A stretch of DNA of 64,000 nt, taken from positions 124,001 to 188,000 of the forward strand of contig NZ_CP084528.1 in NCBI RefSeq assembly GCF_020410745.1, read 5' to 3'. The translations under genes were made by a program, and so were the position numbers. Source of the stretch: Kaistella polysaccharea (GTDB lineage: Bacteria; Bacteroidota; Bacteroidia; Flavobacteriales; Weeksellaceae). How positions within the stretch are numbered: position 1 is the stretch's first letter; each line of letters begins with the position of its first letter. The notes beneath the pieces are model-generated. The model was not told where the DNA came from. It was given only the letters and a program-made list of their open reading frames with translations, and ran no database searches. Shown piece by piece: positions 32,876-41,569 of the stretch.

Positions 32876-32949
32876 GATCCGGTAGTTCAGCTGGTTAGAA
32901 TGCCGCCCTGTCACGGCGGAGGTCGCGGGTTCGAATCCCGTCCGGATCG
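32876..32949 (+). tRNA. tRNA-Asp (anticodon GTC)
   Basis: A 74-base cloverleaf: acceptor arms GATCCGG / CCGGATC with discriminator G, D-loop AGCTGGTTAGA, anticodon stem CCGCC / GGCGG with loop CTGTCAC giving anticodon GTC, and T arm CGGGTTCGAATCCCG. CCA is not encoded. It is identical to the second copy 105 bases downstream. Confidence 0.97.
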
Positions 32950-32980
32950 CAAAAAGTTTACAATTACTTTTCAAAAAATT

Positions 32981-33054
32981 GATCCGGTAGTTCAGCTGGT
33001 TAGAATGCCGCCCTGTCACGGCGGAGGTCGCGGGTTCGAATCCCGTCCGGATCG
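32981..33054 (+). tRNA. tRNA-Asp (anticodon GTC), second copy
   Basis: Base-for-base identical to the first tRNA-Asp. Identity does not extend into the flanks, so the pair is an old tandem duplication or kept uniform by conversion. It shares the upstream promoter and is closed by the terminator at 33058. Confidence 0.97.
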
Positions 33055-33057
33055 CAG

Positions 33058-33089
33058 ATCTCTCAAATTTTTTTGAGAGATTTTTTTTT
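33058..33089 (+). terminator. Intrinsic terminator of the tRNA pair
   Basis: Perfect 10-base stem ATCTCTCAAA / TTTGAGAGAT (33058-33067, 33072-33081) followed by a long T tract. Confidence 0.9.
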
Positions 33090-33196
33090 GGTGAAATTCT
33101 ATTTAATTAATTCGTACTTTCCAAACTGAAAGCACTAATTGCTAATTTCTGTTTTGAGAACTCTTACAATCAATTTCTCTACATTTTCTTTATTAT

Positions 33197-33204
33197 TAGA
33201 TTTG
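33197..33204 (+). promoter_or_regulatory. -7 promoter element before the short Tat-signal frame
   Basis: TAGATTTG fits TAnnTTTG, 13 bases before the ATG at 33218; it may drive this frame and the ankyrin gene. Confidence 0.4.
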
Positions 33205-33217
33205 TCTAAAATTAAAA

Positions 33218-33463
33218 ATGATGAAAAATTCCGGCATAACACGTAAAGAATTTTTAAAAAACACTGCATTTGGTGTCGCTGGACTCACTATCGTGTCTGG
33301 ATTTTTGAATAAGGTTATGGCAGCTTCTGTAGAATTAAATTCAACTATTAAAAATACGCGGAAAAACCTTATTTCTGCCGGCCTAATCAATTTGCTCTGT
33401 ATAACCCATATCACGAATCTCTCCCATAAAGCACTCATACACAAGGAAATTGTTGTGTATTAA
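33218..33463 (+). pseudogene. Short frame with Tat-like signal, probably a truncated gene
   Basis: An 81-codon frame whose first 35 residues are a convincing export signal (GITRKEFLKNTAFGVAGL, then hydrophobic to VMAASVEL), the 'RKEFLKN' form usual for Bacteroidota Tat substrates. After about residue 45 the sequence loses any protein character. Shifting frame near 33379 instead gives a short readable tail (NQFALYNPYHESLP) before a stop at 33429-33431. The likely story is loss of the mature domain by deletion and frameshift. It could also be a genuine tiny exported protein. It lies 8 bases upstream of the ankyrin gene. Confidence 0.45.
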
Positions 33464-33471
33464 ATTAATTA

Positions 33472-34140
33472 ATGATGAAAACGATCACAATTTTATTACT
33501 ATTACTTCTTAACTGTCACACGTCAAATACCAATGAAATAATGAAAATGGAAACTATAACTAAGTCAGATCTCATTAATCTGGTTCAGAAAAATGATTTG
33601 CCAAGTGTCGAAGCAGCATTAAAAAATGGTGCAAATGTTAATACTACAGATTCAAACAAAAATTCATTACTGCTGATTGCCACGACCAAACAGTATGAAG
33701 ATATGGCGAAATTACTTGTTAAACATGGGGCAGATGTGAATCAACAAGCTGATAATTTAGACAGTCCTTTTCTGTACGCAGGAGCAACGGGACAAACCGA
33801 ACTTTTAAAATTATTTATAGAAAATGGAGCACGATTTGACATTTTCAACAGATACTATGGATCAGCACTGATACCTGCTTGCGAACGTGGTCATGTAGAA
33901 ACAGTTCAATTATTGGCCAATACTAAAAATTATCCCATCGATCACATTAATAAATTAGGCTGGACGGCATTAATGGAAGCTGTTATATTAGGAGACGGTA
34001 GCATAAAATATCAACAGATCGTAAAAATTCTGAAAGATGCCGGTGCGAAAATGAATATTCCTGATCATGATGGAATTACTCCTTTACAGCACGCAAAATC
34101 ACGAGGATTCACTGAGATTGTAAATATAATCAAGTCGTAG
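33472..34140 (+). CDS. Ankyrin-repeat lipoprotein
   Basis: A 222-residue protein with a signal ending LLLLNC (Cys15, lipobox-like) and four to five ankyrin repeats from about residue 35: AALKNGANVNTTDSN, LLVKHGADVNQQADN, LFIENGARFDIFNR and ILKDAGAKMNIPDHDGITPLQHAKSRG. Exported ankyrin proteins mediate protein contacts in the periplasm and often accompany catalases or secreted enzymes. Here the partner would be the damaged Tat-signal gene just upstream, which may explain its isolation. Start: the first of two adjacent ATGs at 33472. Confidence 0.8.
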   Translation: MMKTITILLLLLLNCHTSNTNEIMKMETITKSDLINLVQKNDLPSVEAALKNGANVNTTDSNKNSLLLIATTKQYEDMAKLLVKHGADVNQQADNLDSPFLYAGATGQTELLKLFIENGARFDIFNRYYGSALIPACERGHVETVQLLANTKNYPIDHINKLGWTALMEAVILGDGSIKYQQIVKILKDAGAKMNIPDHDGITPLQHAKSRGFTEIVNIIKS

Positions 34141-34156
34141 TCCAATTTTATTGTAA

Positions 34157-34252
34157 GCGTACGGTATATCATGTATTACTAAAACTGGTGACAAGTTTCA
34201 AGTGTTGAAAGTTGCAGCGGCAGACCTTACCAATCTTCAAACATTAAATTAA
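34157..34252 (+). pseudogene. Possible 3' remnant of a lost gene
   Basis: Directly after a stop (34154-34156) an open stretch reads '...KTGDKFQVLKVAAADLTNLQTLN' to a stop at 34250, with amino-acid use typical of a real C-terminus and no plausible start. It may be the end of a gene whose front was deleted. The family is not recognised. Confidence 0.25.
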
Positions 34253-34279
34253 TTTATCGCAGTATTAAAGACTTTTAAT

Positions 34280-34307
34280 TTCTCAAATTATTTTGAGGAA
34301 TTTTTTT
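34280..34307 (+). terminator. Intrinsic terminator downstream of the ankyrin region
   Basis: Stem CTCAAA / TTTGAG with loop TTAT (34282-34297) followed by GAATTTTTTT. Confidence 0.65.
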
Positions 34308-34470
34308 CTACCCTAAATTTCATTTTTGCAATTTTTACAAAATTTCTTTTCGTAAACCAGTTTTAATTTGCTGAAATAAGAACTTTTCAGCCTTTTATAT
34401 TTTGATTAATTGCAGAAAATCAGTAATATTGTTAGTCAGCATCTTTTCACAAATTATAAAAAAAAATTAT

Positions 34471-35739
34471 ATGAAACCCAGTGTTATATCTATAGTTCTC
34501 GGAGGAGGGAGAGGAACCAGGTTATTTCCTCTAACTAGTACACGGTCCAAACCTGCGGTTCCGATTGCAGGAAAATATCGACTTGTGGATATTCCCATTT
34601 CCAACTGTTTAAATTCGGGGTTTAACAGGATTTTGGTGCTCACGCAGTTCAATTCTGCCTCACTAAATTCACATATTAAAAATTCTTTTCACTTCGATAT
34701 TTTTAGCAGAGGTTTTGTTGATATTCTAGCAGCGGAGCAAAACGTGGAAAATGATCAATGGTATCAAGGTACTGCTGATGCCGTTCGGCAGTCGATGAAA
34801 CATTTGGATAAGTATGAATATGATTATATCTTAATTCTCTCCGGTGATCAACTTTATCAAATGGATTTCCGGGAGATGATCGATTTTCATTGCAAAAATA
34901 AAGGTGATATTACGATCGCGACGATTCCTGTAAATGCTCATGATGCTACCGGATTTGGTATTTTAAAATCTGATGAGGAAGGAAATATTACTTCCTTCAC
35001 AGAAAAGCCGACAGGAGATATGCTTCATGACTGGAGATCTGAGGTTTCAGAAAAAAATAAAAATGAAGGCAAAGAATATTTGGCTTCAATGGGAATTTAT
35101 GTATTCAGTAAAACCGTTTTGAAAAAAATGTTTGAGGAGGATCCAGGTGATGACTTCGGCGGCGAACTTATTCCGAATGGTATTGGAACTTACAAAACCT
35201 TGAGCTTTCAATATGAAGGATATTGGACCGATATCGGAACCATTCAGTCATTTTTTGAGGCTAATTTAAATTTAACGACTGATTTTCCTTATTTCAACTT
35301 ATTTAGCAACCGGCCGATATATACTCGTGCGAGAATGCTGCCACCTTCCAAAATCTTGGGTTCCTACGTAAGTAAAGCGATATTTGGGGACGGATGTATT
35401 GTAATGGCCGATAAAATTGAAAATTCGATCGTCGGTAACAGAAGCCGAATTGATAAAGGCAGTACATTGATGAATACCTATATGATGGGTGCCGATTTTT
35501 ATCAGGATACCAAGGAGATTGTTCAAAATGATCAAGATGGCAGCCCAAATCTGGGCGTAGGAAAATACTGTTATATAGAGCGTGCAATTCTTGATAAAAA
35601 TTGTCGGATTGGCGATAACGCACGTATAATTGGCGGTCATCATTTGCAAGATGGTGATTTTGACACCCATTCCATTAAAGATGGAATTGTGGTAGTAAAG
35701 AAAAACGCTGTAATACGTCCGGGAACTCAAATTCCTTAA
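34471..35739 (+). CDS. glgC: Glucose-1-phosphate adenylyltransferase
   Basis: A 422-residue ADP-glucose pyrophosphorylase. VLGGGRGTRLFPLTSTRSKP is the nucleotide-binding signature, 'AVPIAGKYRLVDIPISNC' and QGTADAVRQS are conserved, FTEKP is the sugar-phosphate site, and the C-terminal third is a left-handed beta-helix. It makes ADP-glucose for glycogen. No glgA or glgB is adjacent. The start is ATG at 34471; an upstream frame beginning at 34402 lacks family-like residues. Confidence 0.95.
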   Translation: MKPSVISIVLGGGRGTRLFPLTSTRSKPAVPIAGKYRLVDIPISNCLNSGFNRILVLTQFNSASLNSHIKNSFHFDIFSRGFVDILAAEQNVENDQWYQGTADAVRQSMKHLDKYEYDYILILSGDQLYQMDFREMIDFHCKNKGDITIATIPVNAHDATGFGILKSDEEGNITSFTEKPTGDMLHDWRSEVSEKNKNEGKEYLASMGIYVFSKTVLKKMFEEDPGDDFGGELIPNGIGTYKTLSFQYEGYWTDIGTIQSFFEANLNLTTDFPYFNLFSNRPIYTRARMLPPSKILGSYVSKAIFGDGCIVMADKIENSIVGNRSRIDKGSTLMNTYMMGADFYQDTKEIVQNDQDGSPNLGVGKYCYIERAILDKNCRIGDNARIIGGHHLQDGDFDTHSIKDGIVVVKKNAVIRPGTQIP

Positions 35740-35759
35740 TATTTTATAACAGAGCATTC

Positions 35760-35793
35760 ACACGGCAGTAATTTCTATTGCCGTGTTTTTTTT
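35760..35793 (+). terminator. Intrinsic terminator of glgC
   Basis: Stem ACACGGCA / TGCCGTGT (35760-35767, 35779-35786) with an 11-base loop and T7. Confidence 0.88.
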
Positions 35794-35808
35794 GCGTATG
35801 TTTTTACG

Positions 35809-35816
35809 TATTTTTG
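35809..35816 (+). promoter_or_regulatory. -7 promoter element abutting the SRPBCC gene
   Basis: TATTTTTG, exact TAnnTTTG match, ends only 4 bases before the ATG at 35821. If it is used, the transcript would be leaderless or nearly so. Confidence 0.4.
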
Positions 35817-35820
35817 CGCC

Positions 35821-36858
35821 ATGCGTTGGATAAAAATTGCGGTCTTCCTGTTATTTCTTTTAGGTATTGTGTATGCGATATCGATGATTTTCGTACCAGA
35901 AAATAAAAATTTTACGGTAGAAAAAGAAATTAATTATCCTGTAGAAAAAGTTTTTCCACAGTTTAGTAATCTCCAGAATTTCACGCTTTGGAATACGTTT
36001 TTCTCGGATAATAAAAACATGTCAATAGAATTTTTTACACCGTATGAAGGAAAGGGAAGTTCGCTGGCTTATGTGGATCACAAAGATGAAGATATATCAG
36101 GCGATCTTTTTATCAGGTATGTCAATATTAATAAAACGCTGAAGCTCCAACTTTATGAGGGGAAAAATAATACCCCATATCTTATCGATCTAAAATTTGT
36201 TCCACTCGGAGAAAAAACCAAAATTATCTGGTTTATTCAAACGCCAAAACAACCCTATTTGAAACGTTCTTTAAATTTAATTTCAGAAGATGTTTGGCTG
36301 GAAACTATTGATAAAAGTATGGTAAACCTCGCCCATTTGCTGAGTAATAAAATTGAAAAAGATAACTTACGGGAAAACCTGAAATTTGATACCCTTTTGG
36401 TGGAAAATCAAGATAGTCAAATTTTACTTGGTATTAATGTAAGTGCAAAAAACACCAAGGATGCGCTCTTCAAAAATATTGTAGTTAATCACAACAAGGT
36501 TTTGAATTATGCTAAAATGGATTTGGGAAAAAAAGAGGATGAATATGGCGAACCCATTTTGCTGACGACACCAGAATATTTTAAAGAAAAAGAAGTGTCT
36601 TATTTTTATGGAGTTCCACTTCCTAAAAAGGAACCGATATCAGATAATAATTTTACTTTTAGAACTTTAAATGCCTCCAAAAACTATGTCATCTTTTATC
36701 GCGGTACGTACGCCAGTCGTGTAAAATCAATACAGCAACTTGTAAATCAGGCGAGAAAAGACAGTCTTCGAAGTGGGACCTTGCAGGAAATTTTTTTAGA
36801 AGAACCGAATACCGATGCTCAGGTTGTTTTAAAATTATCTTTGCCAGTTTACAAATAA
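35821..36858 (+). CDS. SRPBCC / GyrI-like domain membrane-anchored protein
   Basis: A 345-residue protein with an N-terminal membrane helix (IAVFLLFLLGIVYAISMIF), a polyketide-cyclase/SRPBCC domain (about 30-155, FTVEKEINYPVEKVFPQFSNLQNF is its typical opening) and a C-terminal region (about 185-345) that resembles GyrI-like small-molecule-binding domains (YFYGVPLPKK, NYVIFYRGTYAS). The arrangement is common in Bacteroidota and of unknown function; it probably senses or binds a hydrophobic ligand. It stands alone between glgC and sucA. Confidence 0.75.
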   Translation: MRWIKIAVFLLFLLGIVYAISMIFVPENKNFTVEKEINYPVEKVFPQFSNLQNFTLWNTFFSDNKNMSIEFFTPYEGKGSSLAYVDHKDEDISGDLFIRYVNINKTLKLQLYEGKNNTPYLIDLKFVPLGEKTKIIWFIQTPKQPYLKRSLNLISEDVWLETIDKSMVNLAHLLSNKIEKDNLRENLKFDTLLVENQDSQILLGINVSAKNTKDALFKNIVVNHNKVLNYAKMDLGKKEDEYGEPILLTTPEYFKEKEVSYFYGVPLPKKEPISDNNFTFRTLNASKNYVIFYRGTYASRVKSIQQLVNQARKDSLRSGTLQEIFLEEPNTDAQVVLKLSLPVYK

Positions 36859-36880
36859 AAGCCTTTGCACGGCTTTTATC
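36855..36880 (+). terminator. Hairpin overlapping the SRPBCC stop codon
   Basis: Stem ATAAAAGCC / GGCTTTTAT (36855-36863, 36871-36879), 7-base loop. The TAA stop lies inside the left arm and the T run is short, so termination may be partial. Confidence 0.55.
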
Positions 36881-36905
36881 TCGCAATTGCCTTTAGTACT
36901 TCACT

Positions 36906-36922
36906 TATTTTTGTTAAATTTG
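36906..36922 (+). promoter_or_regulatory. Two adjacent -7 elements for sucAB
   Basis: TATTTTTG (36906-36913) and TAAATTTG (36915-36922) both fit TAnnTTTG and lie 46 and 37 bases before the sucA start; two start sites are possible. Confidence 0.45.
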
Positions 36923-36958
36923 GTGTTTAAATAAAAATCAACAGTTAATCTGTAAATA

Positions 36959-39766
36959 ATGGACAAATTTTCATTCCTAAACGCTGTGCACTCGCAGTTA
37001 ATAGAAGATTTATATCAACAATATTTAAAATATCCCGATTCGCTCGAGCCTTCCTGGAAAGCATTTTTCCAAGGGTTTGATTTTGCCCTTGAAGGGTACG
37101 GTGAGGATTTAATCAATAGTTCTGGCGAGAAATCAGGATCAGCTCCCGTTCAGTTCGCAAATCAAGCTGCTGCAAACGGGCAAATTCCTGATGATATTGA
37201 GAAAGAATTTAAAGTTTTAAATTTAATAGAAGCGTACCGCCACCGTGGTCACTTGTTTACACATACCAATCCTGTTCGTGAAAGAAGACATTACGAGCCT
37301 TCTTTGGATATCGAAAATTTTGGCTTGTCAAAAGCTGATTTAGGGAAAAAATTTAATTCTGCAAAAGAGACAGGCCTTGCAATGGCAGCTACACTCCAGG
37401 AAATTATTGATCATTTGGATCAGATTTACTGTGAATCCATCGGTGTGGAATATATGCACATCAATAATGTTGCTGAGCGAACTTTCATCAGAGAGTGGCT
37501 TCAGGTTAATAAGAATCATCCGAAGCTTAACGCTGATGAAAAGACTGAAATTCTTGAAAAACTGAATCAAGCTGTCGCTTTTGAAAATTACCTCCATACG
37601 AAATTTGTAGGGCAAAAAAGATTCTCTCTTGAAGGTGGTGAATCTCTTATCCCAGCTTTAGACCAGTTAATTACCAGATCATCACAATTAGGTGTTGATG
37701 AGGTAGTTTTGGGAATGGCGCATAGAGGTCGGTTAAATGTACTCACGAATATCTTTGGGAAATCTTACAAACAAATATTTTCTGAATTTGAAGGAAAAGA
37801 ATTTGAGGAAGATGTATTTTCTGGAGATGTAAAATATCATTTAGGATCATCGAAAAAGATTAAGACTGCAAATGGCGAAGAGGTTTCAATTAACTTAACA
37901 CCGAATCCATCACATTTAGAAACAGTTTCTGCTTTAGTTGAAGGGATTTGCCGTGCGAAAGTAGATGATAAGTACAAAGATTTCAAAAAAGTGCTTCCAA
38001 TTATAATCCATGGTGATGGCGCAATAGCCGGACAGGGAATTGTATATGAAGTAGCACAAATGATGACTTTGGAAGGTTACCAAACCGGAGGAACAGTGCA
38101 TATTGTTGTTAATAATCAGGTTTCTTTTACAACCAATTATCTGGATGCCAGATCTTCAAATTACTGTACGGATATTGCTAAAGTTACTGAATCACCTGTG
38201 ATGCATGTTAATGCAGACGATGTAGAAGCTGTAGTGCATTCCATCAGATTTGCCGCCGATTTCCGAGCGCAGTTTGGGAAAGATGTTTATATTGACCTTT
38301 TGGGTTACCGTAAATATGGTCATAACGAAGGCGATGAGCCTCGTTTTACCCAACCTAATTTATACAAATTAATTTCGAAGCATCCCAATCCTCGCGAAAT
38401 ATATAAAGAACAATTAATAAGTGAAGGAATTGTTTCTAAAGAAATTTTGACGAAGATGGAGTCTGACTTTAAAAAGTTATTAGATTCCAATTACGACGCT
38501 TCTAAAGAGATTGAAAAAAATACAATGGATCTTTTCATGGCTGATGATTGGAAACAGTTGCCGATGTCGCCAAAAGGTGCAATGCTCGAAAAAGTTGATA
38601 CTAAATTTGATCCAGCAAAATTGAAGGAGCTGGCAATTAGAATGTCAACCTTACCTACCGATAAAAAATTCATCAGTAAAATCACCCGTCTTTTCGAAAA
38701 TAGATTAAAAGCAATTGATGCTGACAATCTCGATTGGGCGCTGGCAGAATGGTTGGCTTATGCAACATTATTAACAGAAGGAAACAATGTAAGGATTTCC
38801 GGAGAAGATGTTGAAAGAGGAACATTCTCGCACCGGCATGCTTTGATTAAAACGGAAGATTCAGAAGAAGAATATATTCCGCTTCGTCACATCTCCGAGA
38901 ATAGATTCGATATCTACAATTCTCACCTTTCTGAGTATGGAGTTTTAGGCTTTGATTATGGGTACGCCATGGCATCACCAAATACCTTGACAATTTGGGA
39001 GGCACAGTTTGGAGATTTTATGAATGGAGCGCAAATTATTATTGATCAATATTTAGTTGCTGCAGAAGAAAAGTGGAAAATTCAGTCAGGTCTGGTAATG
39101 CTCTTGCCACATGGTTTTGAAGGACAAGGTGCTGAGCACTCTTCCGCACGTTTAGAGCGATTTTTAACGCTTTGTGCAAATGATAATATGGTGGTTGCAA
39201 ATGCGACAACGCCAGCTAACTATTTCCATTTACTAAGAAGACAAATGAAATGGAATTTTAGAAAACCATTAGTCGTAATGACTCCAAAATCTTTATTGCG
39301 TCATCCAAAAGTAATCTCGACAATTGAAGATCTTGCAAATGGACACTTCCAGCCGATCATTGATGATCATACGGTAGAAGCAGCTAAAGTTGATAAATTA
39401 GTACTTTGTTCCGGTAAAATTTATTATGAATTATTAGCCAAGAAAGAAGAACTTAACTGCGAAAATATTGCGTTGGTACGATTTGAACAATTGTATCCTT
39501 TGCAAAATGATCAGATTGAAGAAATTCTGAATAAATACAGCAATAGAAAGCAATTGCTTTGGGTTCAGGAAGAACCGGAAAATATGGGTGCTTGGAGTTA
39601 TATTTTGAGAAATTTCCGCAAGACAGGAATCGATGTTATTGCGCCTGTTCAAAGTGGTACACCTGCCCCGGGAAGTCATAAAATGTTTGAAAGAAATCAG
39701 AACGATGTTATTAACAGAGTTTTCGATAGAAAAGATGCGCCCGTAAAAAGACCTGTAACCGCATAA
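36959..39766 (+). CDS. sucA: 2-oxoglutarate dehydrogenase E1 component
   Basis: A 935-residue thiamine diphosphate enzyme, the decarboxylating subunit of the TCA-cycle complex. The N-terminus SFLNAVHSQLIEDLYQQYLKYPDSLEPSWKAFF is the family's E2-binding helix region. Further marks are 'GMAHRGRLNVLTNIFGK', TPNPSHLE, the ThDP motif HGDGAIAGQG (about 351-360), and the C-terminal EAQFGDFMNGAQ and HGFEGQGAEHSSARLERFL. It precedes sucB by 58 bases; the E3 subunit is not in the window. Confidence 0.97.
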   Translation: MDKFSFLNAVHSQLIEDLYQQYLKYPDSLEPSWKAFFQGFDFALEGYGEDLINSSGEKSGSAPVQFANQAAANGQIPDDIEKEFKVLNLIEAYRHRGHLFTHTNPVRERRHYEPSLDIENFGLSKADLGKKFNSAKETGLAMAATLQEIIDHLDQIYCESIGVEYMHINNVAERTFIREWLQVNKNHPKLNADEKTEILEKLNQAVAFENYLHTKFVGQKRFSLEGGESLIPALDQLITRSSQLGVDEVVLGMAHRGRLNVLTNIFGKSYKQIFSEFEGKEFEEDVFSGDVKYHLGSSKKIKTANGEEVSINLTPNPSHLETVSALVEGICRAKVDDKYKDFKKVLPIIIHGDGAIAGQGIVYEVAQMMTLEGYQTGGTVHIVVNNQVSFTTNYLDARSSNYCTDIAKVTESPVMHVNADDVEAVVHSIRFAADFRAQFGKDVYIDLLGYRKYGHNEGDEPRFTQPNLYKLISKHPNPREIYKEQLISEGIVSKEILTKMESDFKKLLDSNYDASKEIEKNTMDLFMADDWKQLPMSPKGAMLEKVDTKFDPAKLKELAIRMSTLPTDKKFISKITRLFENRLKAIDADNLDWALAEWLAYATLLTEGNNVRISGEDVERGTFSHRHALIKTEDSEEEYIPLRHISENRFDIYNSHLSEYGVLGFDYGYAMASPNTLTIWEAQFGDFMNGAQIIIDQYLVAAEEKWKIQSGLVMLLPHGFEGQGAEHSSARLERFLTLCANDNMVVANATTPANYFHLLRRQMKWNFRKPLVVMTPKSLLRHPKVISTIEDLANGHFQPIIDDHTVEAAKVDKLVLCSGKIYYELLAKKEELNCENIALVRFEQLYPLQNDQIEEILNKYSNRKQLLWVQEEPENMGAWSYILRNFRKTGIDVIAPVQSGTPAPGSHKMFERNQNDVINRVFDRKDAPVKRPVTA

Positions 39767-39824
39767 TTGGCTTAAAATTACTTCAATAAATCATTTAAAA
39801 TAAACTAAATAAAAAAGATATCCG

Positions 39825-41078
39825 ATGTCAATATTAGAAATGAAAGTCCCATCACCGGGAGAATCCATCACAGAAGTTGAAATCGCGACGTGGTTAGTAA
39901 AAGACGGCGATTATGTAGAGAAAGATCAACCCATCGCAGAAGTAGATTCTGATAAAGCTACGCTTGAATTACCCGCGGAAGAAAGCGGTATTATTACCCT
40001 TAAAGCAGAAGAAGGTGAAGTTGTAGCAGTTGGTCAAGTCGTTTGTTTAATCGATCGCGAAGGAACGAAACCTGAGGATTCAACATCTGCTAAATCTGAA
40101 GAAAAAACTGCCGAGCCAGCGAAAGAATCACCTAAACAGGAAGCTCCGAAAGCAGAAGCTCCAAAAGCTGAACAAAGACCTGCAGCAAATTATGCGACAG
40201 GAACTCCTTCGCCAGCGGCAAAGAAGATATTAGATGAAAAAGGCGTACAAGCTGATCAGGTAACTGGTTCTGGTAAAGACGGCCGAATTACGAAACAAGA
40301 CGCTGCAACAGCAGCTGTACCAGCAATGGGATCAGCAAATTCTACTTCTGGATCTAGAGGGAGTAGCACGACCAAACTTTCTGTTTTAAGAAGAAAAGTA
40401 GCTGCGAGATTAGTTACTGTTAAAAATGAAACGGCAATGCTCACCACTTTTAACGAAGTTGACATGTCGGAGATCTTCCGAATCAGAAAACAATATAAAG
40501 AAGAATTCGCTCAGAAACATGGCGTTGGTTTAGGATTTATGTCCTTCTTTACAAAAGCGGTTACGAGAGCTTTACAAATGTATCCAGACGTTAATGCATC
40601 GATTGACGGAGATTTCAAAATAAATTATGATTTCTGCGATATTTCAATTGCAGTTTCTGGTCCTAAAGGATTAATGGTTCCTGTATTGAGAAATGCAGAA
40701 ACAATGTCGTTCCGCGGAATAGAAAGTAATATCAAAAGCTTAGCGGAAAAAGTAAGAGACGGGAAAATCACTATTGATGAAATGACGGGTGGTACCTTTA
40801 CATTAACAAATGGTGGAACTTTCGGTTCTATGATGTCTACACCAATTATCAATCCGCCACAGTCTGCGATTTTAGGAATGCACAATATTCTTCAAAGACC
40901 TATGGCAATTGATGGTCAAGTAGTTATTCGCCCAATGATGTATGTTGCTCTCTCTTATGATCACCGAATTATTGACGGTAAAGAATCAGTAGGATTCCTT
41001 GTTGCCGTTAAAGAAGCGATCGATAATCCAGTGGAGTTTTTAATGGACGGAGACGAGAAAAAAGGTCTTGAACTTTAA
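39825..41078 (+). CDS. sucB: 2-oxoglutarate dehydrogenase E2 (dihydrolipoyl succinyltransferase)
   Basis: A 417-residue core subunit: lipoyl domain (1-80) with lipoylated Lys44 in [12 protein letters not shown], an Ala/Pro/Glu/Lys linker (about 85-120), an E1/E3-binding domain (about 125-160, [20 protein letters not shown]), and the acyltransferase domain with His380 and Asp384 in [10 protein letters not shown]. It transfers the succinyl group to CoA. Co-transcribed with sucA and ended by a terminator. Confidence 0.97.
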   Translation: MSILEMKVPSPGESITEVEIATWLVKDGDYVEKDQPIAEVDSDKATLELPAEESGIITLKAEEGEVVAVGQVVCLIDREGTKPEDSTSAKSEEKTAEPAKESPKQEAPKAEAPKAEQRPAANYATGTPSPAAKKILDEKGVQADQVTGSGKDGRITKQDAATAAVPAMGSANSTSGSRGSSTTKLSVLRRKVAARLVTVKNETAMLTTFNEVDMSEIFRIRKQYKEEFAQKHGVGLGFMSFFTKAVTRALQMYPDVNASIDGDFKINYDFCDISIAVSGPKGLMVPVLRNAETMSFRGIESNIKSLAEKVRDGKITIDEMTGGTFTLTNGGTFGSMMSTPIINPPQSAILGMHNILQRPMAIDGQVVIRPMMYVALSYDHRIIDGKESVGFLVAVKEAIDNPVEFLMDGDEKKGLEL

Positions 41079-41107
41079 GAGAAAATAAATATTTTTTCTA
41101 AATATAT

Positions 41108-41135
41108 AAATCCCGTCTATAAAGGCGGGATTTTT
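41108..41135 (+). terminator. Intrinsic terminator of sucAB
   Basis: Stem AAATCCCG / CGGGATTT (41108-41115, 41126-41133) followed by T residues. Confidence 0.85.
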
Positions 41136-41161
41136 GTATCTACTATTTTTAAATTTTAGCC

Positions 41162-41548
41162 ATGTTTTCAACTATATCTTTTGACATCAAGGTCTCCGTT
41201 TTCCCCGTGTACGATATAAAGAACAGTTTTCCCTCTGAAAACCGTTTTGTATTTCGGTATAATATTACCATTGAAAATCTCGGAAAAGAGCCCATACAAC
41301 TCTTGAGAAGAAAGTGGTTGATCTATGACTTAGGTTTTGGATTTACTGAAGTAGCTGGTGAAGGAGTAATTGGTTTAACGCCCGAAATCTTGCCTGGCGA
41401 AGATTTTACCTATTTTTCAAATGTCATGTTACGTTCAGGAGTGGGAAATATGAGTGGAATTTATTATTGTAAAAATCTAGTGAATAACGAAGAGATGGAA
41501 ATTGAAGTTCCGAAATTTGGTCTTGTCGCCGATGTTCTAACGAATTAA
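41162..41548 (+). CDS. apaG: ApaG domain protein
   Basis: A 128-residue all-beta ApaG protein. Recognised by 'FRYNITIENLGKEPIQLLRRKWLI', GEGVIGLTPEILPGEDFTYFSN and GNMSGIYYC. ApaG has a fibronectin-like fold; loss affects metal efflux in enterics, but its true role is uncertain. It is a single gene convergent with the exonuclease gene. Confidence 0.93.
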   Translation: MFSTISFDIKVSVFPVYDIKNSFPSENRFVFRYNITIENLGKEPIQLLRRKWLIYDLGFGFTEVAGEGVIGLTPEILPGEDFTYFSNVMLRSGVGNMSGIYYCKNLVNNEEMEIEVPKFGLVADVLTN

Positions 41549-41569
41549 ACATTTTATCATTATCAAGGA

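Larger units (their letters stand above)
34141..34470. other. 330-base gap before glgC
   Basis: Contains a possible 31-codon coding remnant (34157-34249) and a terminator (34280), then about 160 bases of AT-rich sequence. No TAnnTTTG is clear before glgC; the nearest string is TATATTTTG around 34396, one base too long. Confidence 0.5.

Noticed and set aside
32876..33054. Tandem tRNA copies considered as attachment-site duplication of an integrated element
   Set aside because: Both copies are complete tRNAs only 105 bases apart, with no integrase or mobile gene between or beside them.
32828..33076. 82-codon plus-strand frame and the 66-codon minus-strand frame over the same place
   Set aside because: They are produced by the two identical tRNA-Asp genes; the repeated peptide in each is simply translated tRNA.
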